From the NCBI GenBank assembly GCA_022839105.1, contig JALHDH010000008.1, positions 1 to 50,686 of the forward strand: a stretch of 50,686 bases of DNA. The letters run 5' to 3'. Each line of letters begins with the position of its first letter. The stretch's first letter is position 1. Source of the DNA: a bacterium. GTDB taxonomy: Bacteria; Vulcanimicrobiota; Xenobia; Xenobiales; Xenobiaceae. The translations under genes and the position numbers were made by a program. Positions 8,829 through 16,884 of the stretch are shown here, one piece after another. The notes below the pieces were generated by a model. That model saw only the letters and a program-made list of their open reading frames with translations, did no database searches and was not told the DNA's origin.

Positions 8829-10682
8829 TCAGGTCCGCTCGAAATCGACCAGCGTCGGAGGCGGGAAGGACGCGCGGAGGGCGTTCAGGACGGCCAGAAG
8901 ATCGATGAACTCCTGGGTCAGGGCGCCGGCCACGGGGGTCAACCAGCCTCCGGCGGCGGCGCCCATGCCCAGCACCGACAAGAACATTCCCCCCAGGGCG
9001 CTCTGCAGGGCGATCCGACGCATCCGGCTGCCCAGGTGCAGGAACTCATCCATCTTGTCCAGGGTGCTCTCCATGATCACCGCCCCGGCCGCCTCGGCGG
9101 TGACATCCGAGTTCTGTCCGAAGGCGATCCCGACCGTGGCGGCCATGAGGGCAGGGGCGTCGTTGATGCCGTCCCCCAGGTAGATGGTCCGGGCCCGGGC
9201 GGTCTCCTCCTGGACGATGGCCAGTTTCTGCTCGGGACTCTGGCCGGCGTGGATCTCCTGGATGCCGACCAGATCGGCCAGGTAGCGGACCTCCTCGAGA
9301 CGATCCCCCGAGACGATCATGACCTTCTCGAAACCGTGATTCTCGGCCAGGTGCCCGATGAAGGGGCGGCTCTCGGCTCGGGGCTCGTCGCGGAAGCGGT
9401 ACCAGGCGACCAGCTCCCCGTCCACCAGGACCAGGCATTCCAGACCCGAGCTCGGGGGCAGGCCCTGGGCCGCCGGACCCGCCTGCAGGCGGCTGCACAC
9501 CTGCAGGGAATGCCCTTCCACCACTCCGCGCAGGCCCTCTCCGGGCGCCTCGTGGATCGATTCGACCTCGGGGGGCTCCAGGGCCTTCCGGGCCGCCCCC
9601 TCCTGGATGGCCAGGGCCAGGGGATGTTTGGAGTAGCGCTCCAGTCCAGCCACCAGGCGGAGGAGCGGCTCCGCCTCCCAGGAGCCCAGGACCACCTGCT
9701 CGGTCAGCTCCGGTCGCCCACAGGTCAGGGTTCCGGTCTTGTCCAGGATCATGGTCCGACAGGTCCCGAGCTGTTCGAGGATCGCCGGATTCTTGACCAC
9801 GATCCCCCTGGCCGCACAGACCGAGACCGAACCGATGATGGCCACCGGGATGCCGATCAGGAGCGGACAGGGGGTGGCCACCACCAGGACCGCCAGGAAG
9901 CGGACCGAGTCTCCCGAGCCGGCCCAGGCCAGCAGGGCCACCGCCAGGGCCAGGGGGGTGTACCAGGCCCCCAGGCGGTCGCCCAGGCGACGCAGGGCAG
10001 GGCGCTTCTGTTCCGTGCTGCGGACCACCTCCATGATCTTGGCATACCGGGAATCCACGGCCTTCCGGGTCGCGCGGATGGTCAGGCGGGAGGCTCCGTT
10101 GATGGCGCCCGAGAGGACCGTCGAGCCGGGGGTCTTGGACATCATGAAGGGCTCGCCGGTCAGGTAGGACTCGTCCATGATCCCGCGTCCCTCCACGACC
10201 TCGCCATCCACGGGGCAGATCTCGTGGGGGAAGAGGACCAGGAGATCTCCCGGTTGGACGGCCTGAAGCTCGAGATCCTCCAGGGTCTCCCCGTTCCGGC
10301 GATGGGCCACCGAGGGCACGCGGCGGGCCAGGGCATCCAGGACCGAGGAGGCCCGCCGAACCGCGAAGTCCTCCAGGGCCGCTCCTCCGGAGAGCATCAG
10401 GACCACCAGGGCCCCGGCCAGGTACTCTCCCAGCAGGATCGCCGTCAGGATGGAGAGTCCGGCCAGAAGATCCGAGCCGAACTCGCCGCGGAAGGCCTTG
10501 GCCAGGAGCTCCAGGATCAAGGGCAGTCCGCCCAACCAGAGGACGGCGTGGAGGGGGGCCTCGAGCCAGGGCCCGGACGGCTGGTGGAAACCGAAGCGCA
10601 TCGCCAGATGGATGGCGATTCCCCCCAAGGCGAAGAGCGCGATGGCCAGGTTCCGCCTGCTCCTCCCGTCCAGAGACGCCAT
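8829..10682 (-). CDS. P1B-5-type heavy-metal P-type ATPase (Ni/Fe exporter candidate)
   Basis: A 617-residue metal-transporting P-type ATPase with phosphorylation site DKTGTLT, actuator loop TGEP, nucleotide-binding SKHPLA and hinge GDGINDAP. The membrane metal site reads TPCPLLIGIP, that is TPC(x6)P, and the last helix pair contains QEFID. TPCP plus QExxD is the published signature of subgroup P1B-5 (Nia), linked to Ni and Fe efflux. It lacks an N-terminal heavy-metal-associated domain, and also the C-terminal hemerythrin domain often seen in P1B-5. It lies 45 bases downstream of the iron-ADH gene on the same strand, so cotranscription is likely. Subgroup is strong by motif, while metal specificity is inference. 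Confidence 0.88.
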   Translation of the reverse strand: MASLDGRSRRNLAIALFALGGIAIHLAMRFGFHQPSGPWLEAPLHAVLWLGGLPLILELLAKAFRGEFGSDLLAGLSILTAILLGEYLAGALVVLMLSGGAALEDFAVRRASSVLDALARRVPSVAHRRNGETLEDLELQAVQPGDLLVLFPHEICPVDGEVVEGRGIMDESYLTGEPFMMSKTPGSTVLSGAINGASRLTIRATRKAVDSRYAKIMEVVRSTEQKRPALRRLGDRLGAWYTPLALAVALLAWAGSGDSVRFLAVLVVATPCPLLIGIPVAIIGSVSVCAARGIVVKNPAILEQLGTCRTMILDKTGTLTCGRPELTEQVVLGSWEAEPLLRLVAGLERYSKHPLALAIQEGAARKALEPPEVESIHEAPGEGLRGVVEGHSLQVCSRLQAGPAAQGLPPSSGLECLVLVDGELVAWYRFRDEPRAESRPFIGHLAENHGFEKVMIVSGDRLEEVRYLADLVGIQEIHAGQSPEQKLAIVQEETARARTIYLGDGINDAPALMAATVGIAFGQNSDVTAEAAGAVIMESTLDKMDEFLHLGSRMRRIALQSALGGMFLSVLGMGAAAGGWLTPVAGALTQEFIDLLAVLNALRASFPPPTLVDFERT

Positions 10683-10727
10683 ATCACAGGCTTCGTCCCG
10701 GCCCGTTCTGAGTCCTGGAACGCGGGA

Positions 10728-11897
10728 CTACAGGGCCCGCTGGAGGATCTCCAGGATTTCGGCGTCCTGCAGCGCTACGGGGTTGGCCTTGAAGGAGGAG
10801 GCCTCCCGCGCCTTCGCGCAGATCCCTGCCAGGTCCGAGGGTCGAAGGCCCAGGCTGGCCAGGCCGGGGATCTCCAGGTCGCCGACCAGGTGTTGCAGCC
10901 AGCGGACCCCATCCTGCGCGGAGGCATCGGTCCGCCCCGTCAGAAGCCGAGCAGCCTCCTGGAAGCGCTCCAGAAGCGGGTTCTCCGGATCCCGAGCGCG
11001 CAAGGCGGCCAGGTTCACCTCGACGGCGTGGGGCAGGAGCGCGGCGCACAGCGCGCCGTGGGGGGCATGCAGGGTTCCTCCCAGAGGCGCTGCCAGCCCA
11101 TGGACGACGCCCAGGCCGGAATTGGCCAGGGCCATGCCGCCGAAAAGGCTGGCCAGGGCCATGTCCTCCCGGGCTTCCCGGTCCGGAGTGCCGGCGCAGG
11201 CCCTTCTCAAGGATCGGGCCACCCGAACCAGACCATCCCGACACAGAGCATCGGTGAGAGGCTGGGCACGCCGACAGACGAAGGGCTCGAAGAGCTGGGT
11301 CAAGGCGTCCATCCCGGTCGAGGCCGTCAGGTGGGGAGGAAGCCCCATGGTCAGCTCGGGGTCCACCAGGGCCACCCGGGGCAGCATCCAGGGGCTCCGC
11401 ATGCTGGCCTTGACTCCCTGCTCGGGGCAGGACAGGACCGCGTTCCGCGTCACCTCCGAGCCGGTTCCGGCCGTCGTCGGGAGGGCCAGGAGGGGCGCCG
11501 AGGGGCGCGAGAGGGGAAGGCCCGCCCCCACGACCTCCAGATAGTCCATGGGATCCCCAGGATGGGTGAGCAGGGCGGCCACCGCCTTGCCGAGGTCCAG
11601 CACCGAGCCGCCTCCGCAGGCCACCACCAGGTCGCAGGCCTCGGCGCGGGCCCGGTCGGTGGCCCGGCGCGCATCCTCCAGGGAGGGTTCGGACGCCAGA
11701 GGACAACCCACCCACGAGACGCCCGCCCGGTCCAGGACCCGTTGCAGGCCCTGGACCCGGGCCTCCGCGTCCGCAGAAGCCCCTCGGACCAGGAGAGCCC
11801 GCCGGCCGAAATCCCGGGCGATCCCTCCGGCTTCGGCCAGCCGCCCCCAGCCGAAGACCACCCGAGCGGCCGTGGCGAACTCGAAGGAGACCGGCAT
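10728..11897 (-). CDS. iron-ADH superfamily dehydrogenase
   Basis: A 389-residue group III (iron-containing) alcohol dehydrogenase. The NAD(P)-binding loop is CGGGSVLDLGKAVA, the family hallmark LPTTAGTGSEVT follows, and the metal-binding C-terminal half holds GMDALTQLFEP and VVHGLAAPLGGTLHAPHG. Compared with FucO, the ligand Asp is kept in MDALT, and the His of VHG and of APHG are kept. The His of DALTH is Gln here and the extra His of MAHP is Ala. It starts one base after the stop of the ABM gene, so the two are probably translationally coupled. It should reduce or oxidise an aldehyde/alcohol, but substrate is unknown. Confidence 0.85.
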   Translation of the reverse strand: MPVSFEFATAARVVFGWGRLAEAGGIARDFGRRALLVRGASADAEARVQGLQRVLDRAGVSWVGCPLASEPSLEDARRATDRARAEACDLVVACGGGSVLDLGKAVAALLTHPGDPMDYLEVVGAGLPLSRPSAPLLALPTTAGTGSEVTRNAVLSCPEQGVKASMRSPWMLPRVALVDPELTMGLPPHLTASTGMDALTQLFEPFVCRRAQPLTDALCRDGLVRVARSLRRACAGTPDREAREDMALASLFGGMALANSGLGVVHGLAAPLGGTLHAPHGALCAALLPHAVEVNLAALRARDPENPLLERFQEAARLLTGRTDASAQDGVRWLQHLVGDLEIPGLASLGLRPSDLAGICAKAREASSFKANPVALQDAEILEILQRAL

Positions 11898-11898
11898 C

Positions 11899-12204
11899 CT
11901 ACCAGGCTGCCTCTTCGGGGAAGAGCATCTCGAACTTCGAACTCTGCCGCGGCTCGGCCATCATGGGGGCCACGGTGTCCCGCCAGAGGGCATAGTGGGG
12001 GGTCTCCTTGTGCTGTCGGGGAGCCTCGGGCGTGCGGTAGACCTCGACCAGGAGGAAGCGCCTCGGATCCTCGGGACTGCGTCCCACGTCGAAGCGGGCA
12101 ATCCCGGGCTCGGCCAGACTCTGTCGGGCATTGGCCAGGGTGGCCTCCAGGAAGGGTTCTTCAAAGCCCGGCTTCACGTGGACGTGGACATGGACACTCA
12201 GCAT
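11899..12204 (-). CDS. LsrG-like ABM-domain protein
   Basis: A 101-residue antibiotic-biosynthesis-monooxygenase-fold protein. The line HVHVKPGFEEPF, the central RFDVGRSPEDPRRFLLVEVY and the ETPHYALW motif resemble LsrG, which isomerises phospho-AI-2, and other dimeric ferredoxin-fold quinol monooxygenases. The ATG at 12204 is preceded by AGGAGG at good spacing. The open frame extends much further upstream, but the perfect Shine-Dalgarno and family length fix this start. A run of nine Ts (12223-12231) lies just upstream. It is the first gene of a probable ABM/ADH/P1B ATPase operon. There is no lsrK/lsrF context, so an AI-2 role is not supported. Confidence 0.82.
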   Translation of the reverse strand: MLSVHVHVHVKPGFEEPFLEATLANARQSLAEPGIARFDVGRSPEDPRRFLLVEVYRTPEAPRQHKETPHYALWRDTVAPMMAEPRQSSKFEMLFPEEAAW

Positions 12205-12346
12205 CGCAGGCCTCCTGTTCCGTTTTTTTTTCCACGCCCGGGCATCGGCTCCTGGCGGCCTCGGACGGCAACCCCCAGGAAGGAGGATCCCGCAGGCTCC
12301 GGAACTCCCGGGGAGGGGGGCACCTTCGGGAGGGAGGTGGTTCTCG

Positions 12347-13234
12347 ATGCTGAGAACCGTCGTGGCTGTCCTGGCTTTCCTCGGGCTCTTGCTGGCCCAT
12401 CCGGCCCAGGCCGAGGAGGCCATCTTCTCCAACCGACCCATCGACCCCAAGAACCCGCCGGCCTCCATGTCGGCCTTCAAAGCCCCCGAGCCCATCTACT
12501 GCCTGCTGCGGGCCGACAAGCCCTGGAAGCAGTTGCTGGGCCCGCACACCGACTACCTGATCACCTACTTCTACCTGGACGGCGAGGAGAAGGCTTCCCG
12601 CACCATCGCCCTGAAGCGGCGTGAACTGCTCGAGCGAAGCGACTTCCTGCTGGACATCGCCCCCGAGCCCTCGCGCATGACCGCCTATTCCGACCGGGAC
12701 ATCGTCTACGGCACCAAGGACGGGCTGCGTTTCGGGCCCGAACTCTTCACGAAGTATCTCGGGGAACTCAGCCCCGGTTCCCACACCGTGCGCGTCGAGG
12801 TGAAGGCCTACGGGGACGTCTACGCCCACGGCGAGTTCACCGTGGAGGGCGCGGATTTCTCCGGTTATCGGACCCTTCACGGGAAGATCCGGGGCGCGGC
12901 GGCCGGAGCCCAGACCATGCCCCGGGCGGGACTCTCCAACCCCACCCTGGAGGGCCAGATGAAGGACCTCTTGACGCGCGCCGGCTGGAGCCGGATCATG
13001 CGGGTCGTGATCGTGGACAAGGACTGGTGGATGAACCGGGCCTCGGGAGGCAACAGCCCCTTCGTGTCCCGCCACATCAGCGCAGCGGTGGCCGCCCGGA
13101 AGGGCGACGGCTCGTGCTACTACAAGACGGTGACCTTTGAGCAACCCCGCCTGATCACCGGAGGATGGGGCCCTCTGAGGATCGCCAGGACCGGCGAACC
13201 GACCGCCCTTCCAGAAGCAAACGTCTGGAAGTAG
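12347..13234 (+). CDS. secreted protein of unknown function
   Basis: A 295-residue protein with a clear Sec signal peptide (MLRTVVAVLAFLGLLLAHPAQA, cleavage after the second AQA residue group, about residue 23). The mature part begins EEAIFSNRP and looks beta-rich. A central segment SHTVRVEVKAYGDVYAHGEF resembles an Ig-like strand pair, and the C-terminal half contains KDWWMNRASGGN. No catalytic motif is recognised. The ATG at 12347 follows GGGAGG, which selects it over upstream in-frame starts. The gene is transcribed away from the ABM operon and lies 23 bases before the YkgJ-like gene, so those two may be cotranscribed. Confidence 0.7.
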   Translation: MLRTVVAVLAFLGLLLAHPAQAEEAIFSNRPIDPKNPPASMSAFKAPEPIYCLLRADKPWKQLLGPHTDYLITYFYLDGEEKASRTIALKRRELLERSDFLLDIAPEPSRMTAYSDRDIVYGTKDGLRFGPELFTKYLGELSPGSHTVRVEVKAYGDVYAHGEFTVEGADFSGYRTLHGKIRGAAAGAQTMPRAGLSNPTLEGQMKDLLTRAGWSRIMRVVIVDKDWWMNRASGGNSPFVSRHISAAVAARKGDGSCYYKTVTFEQPRLITGGWGPLRIARTGEPTALPEANVWK

Positions 13235-13257
13235 GCCTGTCCTTCCTGAGGAGGAGA

Positions 13258-13710
13258 ATGCCTGATTCCCCTGCACCCCGACCGTGGTATTCCCAGGGCC
13301 TGCGCTTCGAGTGCACCGGCTGCGGCCAATGCTGCTCGGGGCCTCCAGGGCTCGTGGAATTCACCCGGGGTGAGGGGATCCGGATGGCTCGGGCCCTGGG
13401 GCTGGAATACCGGGATTTCCTGTTCCGGCACGCCCGACGCACCGAGGAGGGCTGGGCCCTGCAGGAAATCGAGGACCCCGAGGGCACGGACCTGGACTGC
13501 ACGATGCTGGACCGCCAGACCCATCCCGGCAAGGCCCTCTGCCGGGTCTACCAGGACCGGCCGCTGCAGTGCCGGACCTGGCCCTTCTGGCCCGAGAATC
13601 TGCGCAGCCGCCGGGCCTGGCAGCGGGCGGGCAGGCGTTGCCCTGGGATGGACCAGGGCCCGCTGGTCCCGCCCGAAGACATCCACCGCAACCTGAGGCC
13701 CCGACCCTGA
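13258..13710 (+). CDS. YkgJ-family cysteine-cluster protein
   Basis: A 150-residue protein with eight cysteines: C19, C22, C25 and C26 in FECTGCGQCC, then C81, C95 and C105 in LCRVYQDRPLQCRTWPF, and C128. The pattern CxxCxxCC followed by CRxYxxRPxxCRxxP defines the YkgJ/Fe-S or zinc cluster family (formerly UPF0153). Its molecular role is not established and metal binding is assumed from the cysteines. The ATG has a strong GAGGAG five bases upstream, which overrules the longer frame. The stop codon lies within the arm of a terminator-like hairpin. Confidence 0.85.
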   Translation: MPDSPAPRPWYSQGLRFECTGCGQCCSGPPGLVEFTRGEGIRMARALGLEYRDFLFRHARRTEEGWALQEIEDPEGTDLDCTMLDRQTHPGKALCRVYQDRPLQCRTWPFWPENLRSRRAWQRAGRRCPGMDQGPLVPPEDIHRNLRPRP

Positions 13711-13732
13711 AACCAGGAGGGCCGGGGCCTCA
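13694..13732. terminator. hairpin between convergent genes
   Basis: TGAGGCCCCG (13694-13703) pairs with CGGGGCCTCA (13723-13732). An additional CCCT/AGGG stack inside gives a stem-loop that covers the end of the YkgJ-like gene and faces the end of the convergent small secreted protein gene. There is no U-tract on either strand, so a bidirectional or Rho-assisted terminator is inferred. Confidence 0.55.
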
Positions 13733-13753
13733 AGGTTCGATCCTGGAGCGTCC

Positions 13754-14113
13754 TCAGAGCCAGATCTTCTTGGCCTGGATCGTCCCGTCCCAGTTCCTTC
13801 CGCCGTGGACCTTGAGTCTGGTTCCCTTGCGGATATGGTCGAAGAATCCATTCCAGGTCATGAACTCATCGCGAAAGGCTCCGCCTTGGAGCCAGACCCG
13901 CCGGACGATCTTCGTGTCGGGCCGGACGTGGACCCAGTTCTGCCGGCGATCCGGATCATCGCCCCGCAAGGCGATGCCGAATCGCTGCTCGCCCCGATCC
14001 ACGTTGGTGACCTGATACTCCCCGGTCACCATCAGGAGTTGCGCTTGAGCGCTTCCAGCCCAGACCAACAAGGCACCCAGGGCCAGGGCTGCAACCATCC
14101 ACTTCCTGTTCAA
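13754..14113 (-). CDS. small secreted protein, unknown function
   Basis: A 119-residue exported protein with a signal peptide (NRKWMVAALALGALLVWAG... to AQA at about residue 24). The mature ~95 residues look like a small beta-barrel: EYQVTNVDRGEQRFGIAL, then VHVRPDTKIVRRVW, and KVHGGRNWDGTIQAKKIWL at the end. This resembles secreted OB-like DUF domains in which charged strands alternate, but no family is recognised. The start is TTG at 14113, chosen because GGAGG lies eight bases upstream and the basic n-region is complete. The internal ATG would truncate the signal peptide. Confidence 0.68.
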   Translation of the reverse strand: MNRKWMVAALALGALLVWAGSAQAQLLMVTGEYQVTNVDRGEQRFGIALRGDDPDRRQNWVHVRPDTKIVRRVWLQGGAFRDEFMTWNGFFDHIRKGTRLKVHGGRNWDGTIQAKKIWL

Positions 14114-14267
14114 TGCTGCTGCCTCCGGGATTCATTTTGAGTCCGGGCCCGGCCCCGGGCCCGGAGTTCCTCCGACTTCGGGGACAGGCCGGTCGATTCC
14201 CCTGAGCGCGCAGGATGTCCCCGAACCAGGACCGAAGAACCCGAAATCCCCTGTTCGAGGAGGCGCT

Positions 14268-14738
14268 GTGCCGGCGTATCCGTGCCTGAAATGCGGAGCC
14301 CCCGTGGACACCAGCGGCGACGGGGTCTGCAAGAAGTGCCACGAGCACAAGCCTTTCAAATGCACCAAGTGCGAACGGGGCATGGACCTCTTCTCGGTCT
14401 ATGCCCCCGAGAAGCTGACCTTCCGAAAGCCCATCTACTGCGAGAAGTGCGGCCCCACCACCGAGCTGGTGGATTGCCGGCAATGTGCGATCAGCCTGAC
14501 CCGCTCCAACGCCGTCGAAGTCCGGATTCGGGGCCAGGAGGCCTTCTATCATCCGGAGTGCCATGCCAGGCAGACCCGGGTCTTCCGCACCGTCCGAGCC
14601 ATGGCCATGGCCGCGGGAGTCCTGATCTGCGGATATTTCGGGTACATGATGGGTCATAACTGGTGGCTGGCGCTGCTCTTGAGCCTCCCGGGGATTCCTC
14701 TGGGCCTGCTTCTGGCCAGACCCTTCGCTCCAAGCTGA
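14268..14738 (+). CDS. zinc-ribbon/LIM-like membrane protein
   Basis: A 156-residue protein with five CxxC pairs: C6/C9, C21/C24, C32/C35, C58/C61 and C70/C73. A final H95-x2-C98-H99 lies in YHPECHARQ. The pairs suggest two or three treble-clef or LIM-like zinc modules. Residues 107-152 form two hydrophobic helices (MAMAAGVLICGYFGYMM and LALLLSLPGIPLGLLLA), so the zinc part is likely anchored to the inner membrane. The GTG start at 14268 has GAGGAGG upstream. Function is unknown. Metal binding is inferred from the cysteine spacing. Confidence 0.72.
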   Translation: MPAYPCLKCGAPVDTSGDGVCKKCHEHKPFKCTKCERGMDLFSVYAPEKLTFRKPIYCEKCGPTTELVDCRQCAISLTRSNAVEVRIRGQEAFYHPECHARQTRVFRTVRAMAMAAGVLICGYFGYMMGHNWWLALLLSLPGIPLGLLLARPFAPS

Positions 14739-14791
14739 ACCCGAGCCGGGCATGCCCGGGAATCGCCGGACCCTCCAGCCGGGATCGGGGT

Positions 14792-14828
14792 TGAGGCCTG
14801 CTCCCCTGTGTCCCGGGAGCAGGCCTCA
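14792..14828. terminator. perfect 14-bp hairpin between convergent genes
   Basis: TGAGGCCTGCTCCC (14792-14805) is exactly complementary to GGGAGCAGGCCTCA (14815-14828), with a nine-base loop. The right arm includes the stop codon of the minus-strand gene that ends at 14826. It sits between two converging genes and has no U-tract. Confidence 0.6.
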
Positions 14829-15137
14829 GCTCCGCTCCACCACCGGCCGGGCCAGGAGGCCGAGCCGATGCAACCGGCTCACGGCCTCGCGGAAGTGTTC
14901 CTCGCTTCCCGGCGGGAGTTCCTCCCACTCGTGCACCAGGACGGTCCCGAGTCCCCCTTGGGCCCGACGGACGGCAATCGGCCAGGAGAAATGCCGATGG
15001 AGCAACCGGAAGAGCTCCCGGTCAGGACAGTCCAGGACTGTTCCCGTGGAGGCCTCCCAGGACAGGCTGCCCACGGGAAACTCCCCGATCCTGCGCCCGT
15101 CCCGGGTCTTGAGCAGCGGATAGATCAAGAGGTTCAC
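14826..15137 (-). CDS. 103-aa protein of unknown function
   Basis: A 103-residue soluble protein (begins MNLLIYPLLKTRDG), not recognised. Its GTG start overlaps the TGA stop of the upstream gene in a GTGA arrangement (15134-15137), so it is almost certainly translated by coupling to that gene and may be its partner. It contains a predicted helix rich in Arg/Leu (RELFRLLHRHFSWPIAVRR) and a C-terminal helix (FREAVSRLHRLGLLARP). No transmembrane or signal sequence is present. Confidence 0.6.
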   Translation of the reverse strand: MNLLIYPLLKTRDGRRIGEFPVGSLSWEASTGTVLDCPDRELFRLLHRHFSWPIAVRRAQGGLGTVLVHEWEELPPGSEEHFREAVSRLHRLGLLARPVVERS

Positions 15138-16666
15138 GCGGTGCGATTCCCTTGTTGCAGGAGGTATTCCACGTAGGAATACATCGAGCGATCGAAGTCG
15201 TACAGGTCCTCACGGGTCCACAAGGGATCGGTTGAGTCGTTCTCGGACAGATAGGACTCGACCGACTGGGAGAAGTAGTGGACGGGCGAAGAGCCCGCAA
15301 AGCCGTCCGGGAAGGCATGCCCGGGCAGGCCCCGTCGACAGGAATCGAAGCTGGCCTGGACCGCCGCCGAATGCAGGCTGGCAAACTCCTCCCCTCCCAG
15401 GGCGTGGTCCCAGGCCTGGGCGAAGTACAGCAAGGCGGGCTGGAAACCCCAGGGAGGGGAGAGCAGGACCTCTTCCTCCACCAGGCAGGTCCGGGTCTCA
15501 GGAAGATACGCCCCTCCCCGAGCCTTCACTTGCCCCACCGCGCCGCGAACCGTCGGATGCGAACGCACTCCACTGCCCTTGGGGAGCAGGCAGACCCGAA
15601 CCTTCTTGCCGGCGCACAGCGCCAGGACCCCCGCCCCGAAACGCCCCAGGAGCCTCTGCAGGCGCGGCCAGGCCATCGAAGCGGAATCCCCCTGCATCAG
15701 GGCCGAGAGCACGGCCTCGAGATGTGCCGGGAGGGGCTCGGCCTCGACGGGTGGCGAGACCTCCTCCGAGGCCTCGAACTCAACCGTGGCCTCGTGAAGC
15801 AGGAAACCCTCCGAGAGGTCCAGCAGGGAACCCAGGCTGGAGGGCCGCGAGGCCGGAGCGGGCTGGCTCTCGACCTGGGGAGCGGGCTTCTTGCGGGGGG
15901 CGCTGAACTCCAGGACTTCGCGACCGGGCAGGGCGGAAGGGGAGTCGGTTCGGGCGGTGTCCGACATTCCAGGGGCGGCCTTTGCGGCCGAAGCGGGAGG
16001 CCCGGTGGGCTCCCCGGCGGGGGATTCGGGCTCCGGCTCCTTCACGGGCGGTCCGGGCTTTTCCGCTGACTGGTGGGGCGCAGGCTCCCGCGCGGAGGGC
16101 TCCTCCTCGGATTCCTCCGGTTCTTCGGGAATCTCCATCAGCAGGCCGTCCGGCTTGTGATGGCCCTCCCCCTCCTCCTCTTCGTCCTCCTGCTCGACGG
16201 TCTCTTCCCAGAGCCTCTTGAAGAGCGAGGAGCGCCCGCTCCGACCGAAGAGGTCAGGGTCCATGGATCCCAGGAGATCCTCGCCCATCTGGTTGAGATC
16301 CGAAGAGATCTCGGTCGAATCCAGATTGCCCCGGCGCCCCTTCTCCTTGCCCTCCTTGAGGGCCTGGGTCCGGACGGCATCGCTGGAGCGCTGGGTATTC
16401 TCCGTCAACCTCTGGTTCTGGGAACTGAGTGTGAAGAGCGGGTCGAGCACGACGGGGCGCTCCCAAGAGGATCCGCCCCTCCCGGGAACAGGAAGGGGCC
16501 CCATATCCTTCGCCATCGGGCGGAAAAACTCTTGTCGGGCCGAGACTCCCGAGTCGGCAGGCCCCGGCCCCTGTTTCGCGAATAGGCGCCCCGGTCTCTC
16601 CCAGGCCTGCGGGCCAATCCGGGGGAATCCGAAAAACTCCTGGGCCGACCCGAGGTTTGAGGCCAC
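15134..16666 (-). CDS. acidic linker protein with degenerate zincin-like C-terminus
   Basis: Up to 510 residues. The N-terminal ~320 residues are low-complexity and acidic or proline-rich (EEEPSAREPAPHQSAEKP), probably disordered. The C-terminal ~190 residues are ordered. The stretch GGAYLPETRTCLVEEEVLL, then LLYFAQAWDHALGG, then VHYFSQSVESYLSEN is laid out like the anthrax-lethal-factor-like (ATLF) peptidase family. There HExxH is followed about 50 residues on by a Glu ligand. Here HExxH reads QAWDH (residues 417-421, bases 15404-15418), so activity is not expected. No secretion signal is visible. The start is uncertain: GTG 16666 or ATG 16516, neither with a good Shine-Dalgarno. Confidence 0.55.
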   Translation of the reverse strand: MASNLGSAQEFFGFPRIGPQAWERPGRLFAKQGPGPADSGVSARQEFFRPMAKDMGPLPVPGRGGSSWERPVVLDPLFTLSSQNQRLTENTQRSSDAVRTQALKEGKEKGRRGNLDSTEISSDLNQMGEDLLGSMDPDLFGRSGRSSLFKRLWEETVEQEDEEEEGEGHHKPDGLLMEIPEEPEESEEEPSAREPAPHQSAEKPGPPVKEPEPESPAGEPTGPPASAAKAAPGMSDTARTDSPSALPGREVLEFSAPRKKPAPQVESQPAPASRPSSLGSLLDLSEGFLLHEATVEFEASEEVSPPVEAEPLPAHLEAVLSALMQGDSASMAWPRLQRLLGRFGAGVLALCAGKKVRVCLLPKGSGVRSHPTVRGAVGQVKARGGAYLPETRTCLVEEEVLLSPPWGFQPALLYFAQAWDHALGGEEFASLHSAAVQASFDSCRRGLPGHAFPDGFAGSSPVHYFSQSVESYLSENDSTDPLWTREDLYDFDRSMYSYVEYLLQQGNRTA

Positions 16667-16884
16667 GGAAACCAGGAGACATCACTTGCAGACAAGGAGC
16701 AGCCCTTTCCTGGAGGACCGCTGCGGGCGAATCCCGACAGCGTGGTGCGGTGGGCTGGGCATCGAGAGTCTCGGACGGCACCTTGGAAGGTGGGCAGCCG
16801 GCTTCTGGGCACTTCTGACCGAGTCTGCGGGCTGGCGTTCATCCGTCAGCCCGAAAAATCTCGAAGAACAAGGACGTGACACGG

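Noticed and set aside
11899..12204. LsrG function in AI-2 quorum signalling
   Set aside because: Similarity is to the ABM fold in general. No lsrK, lsrF, lsrR or transporter genes are nearby.
12223..12231. Run of nine T as an intrinsic terminator
   Set aside because: No stem precedes it on the plus strand and no plus-strand gene ends there. It more likely lies in the promoter region of the ABM operon.
8619..12353. A 1,244-codon plus-strand frame across the ATPase and ADH
   Set aside because: It spans three real minus-strand genes whose catalytic motifs are intact, and it has no ribosome-binding site or domain.
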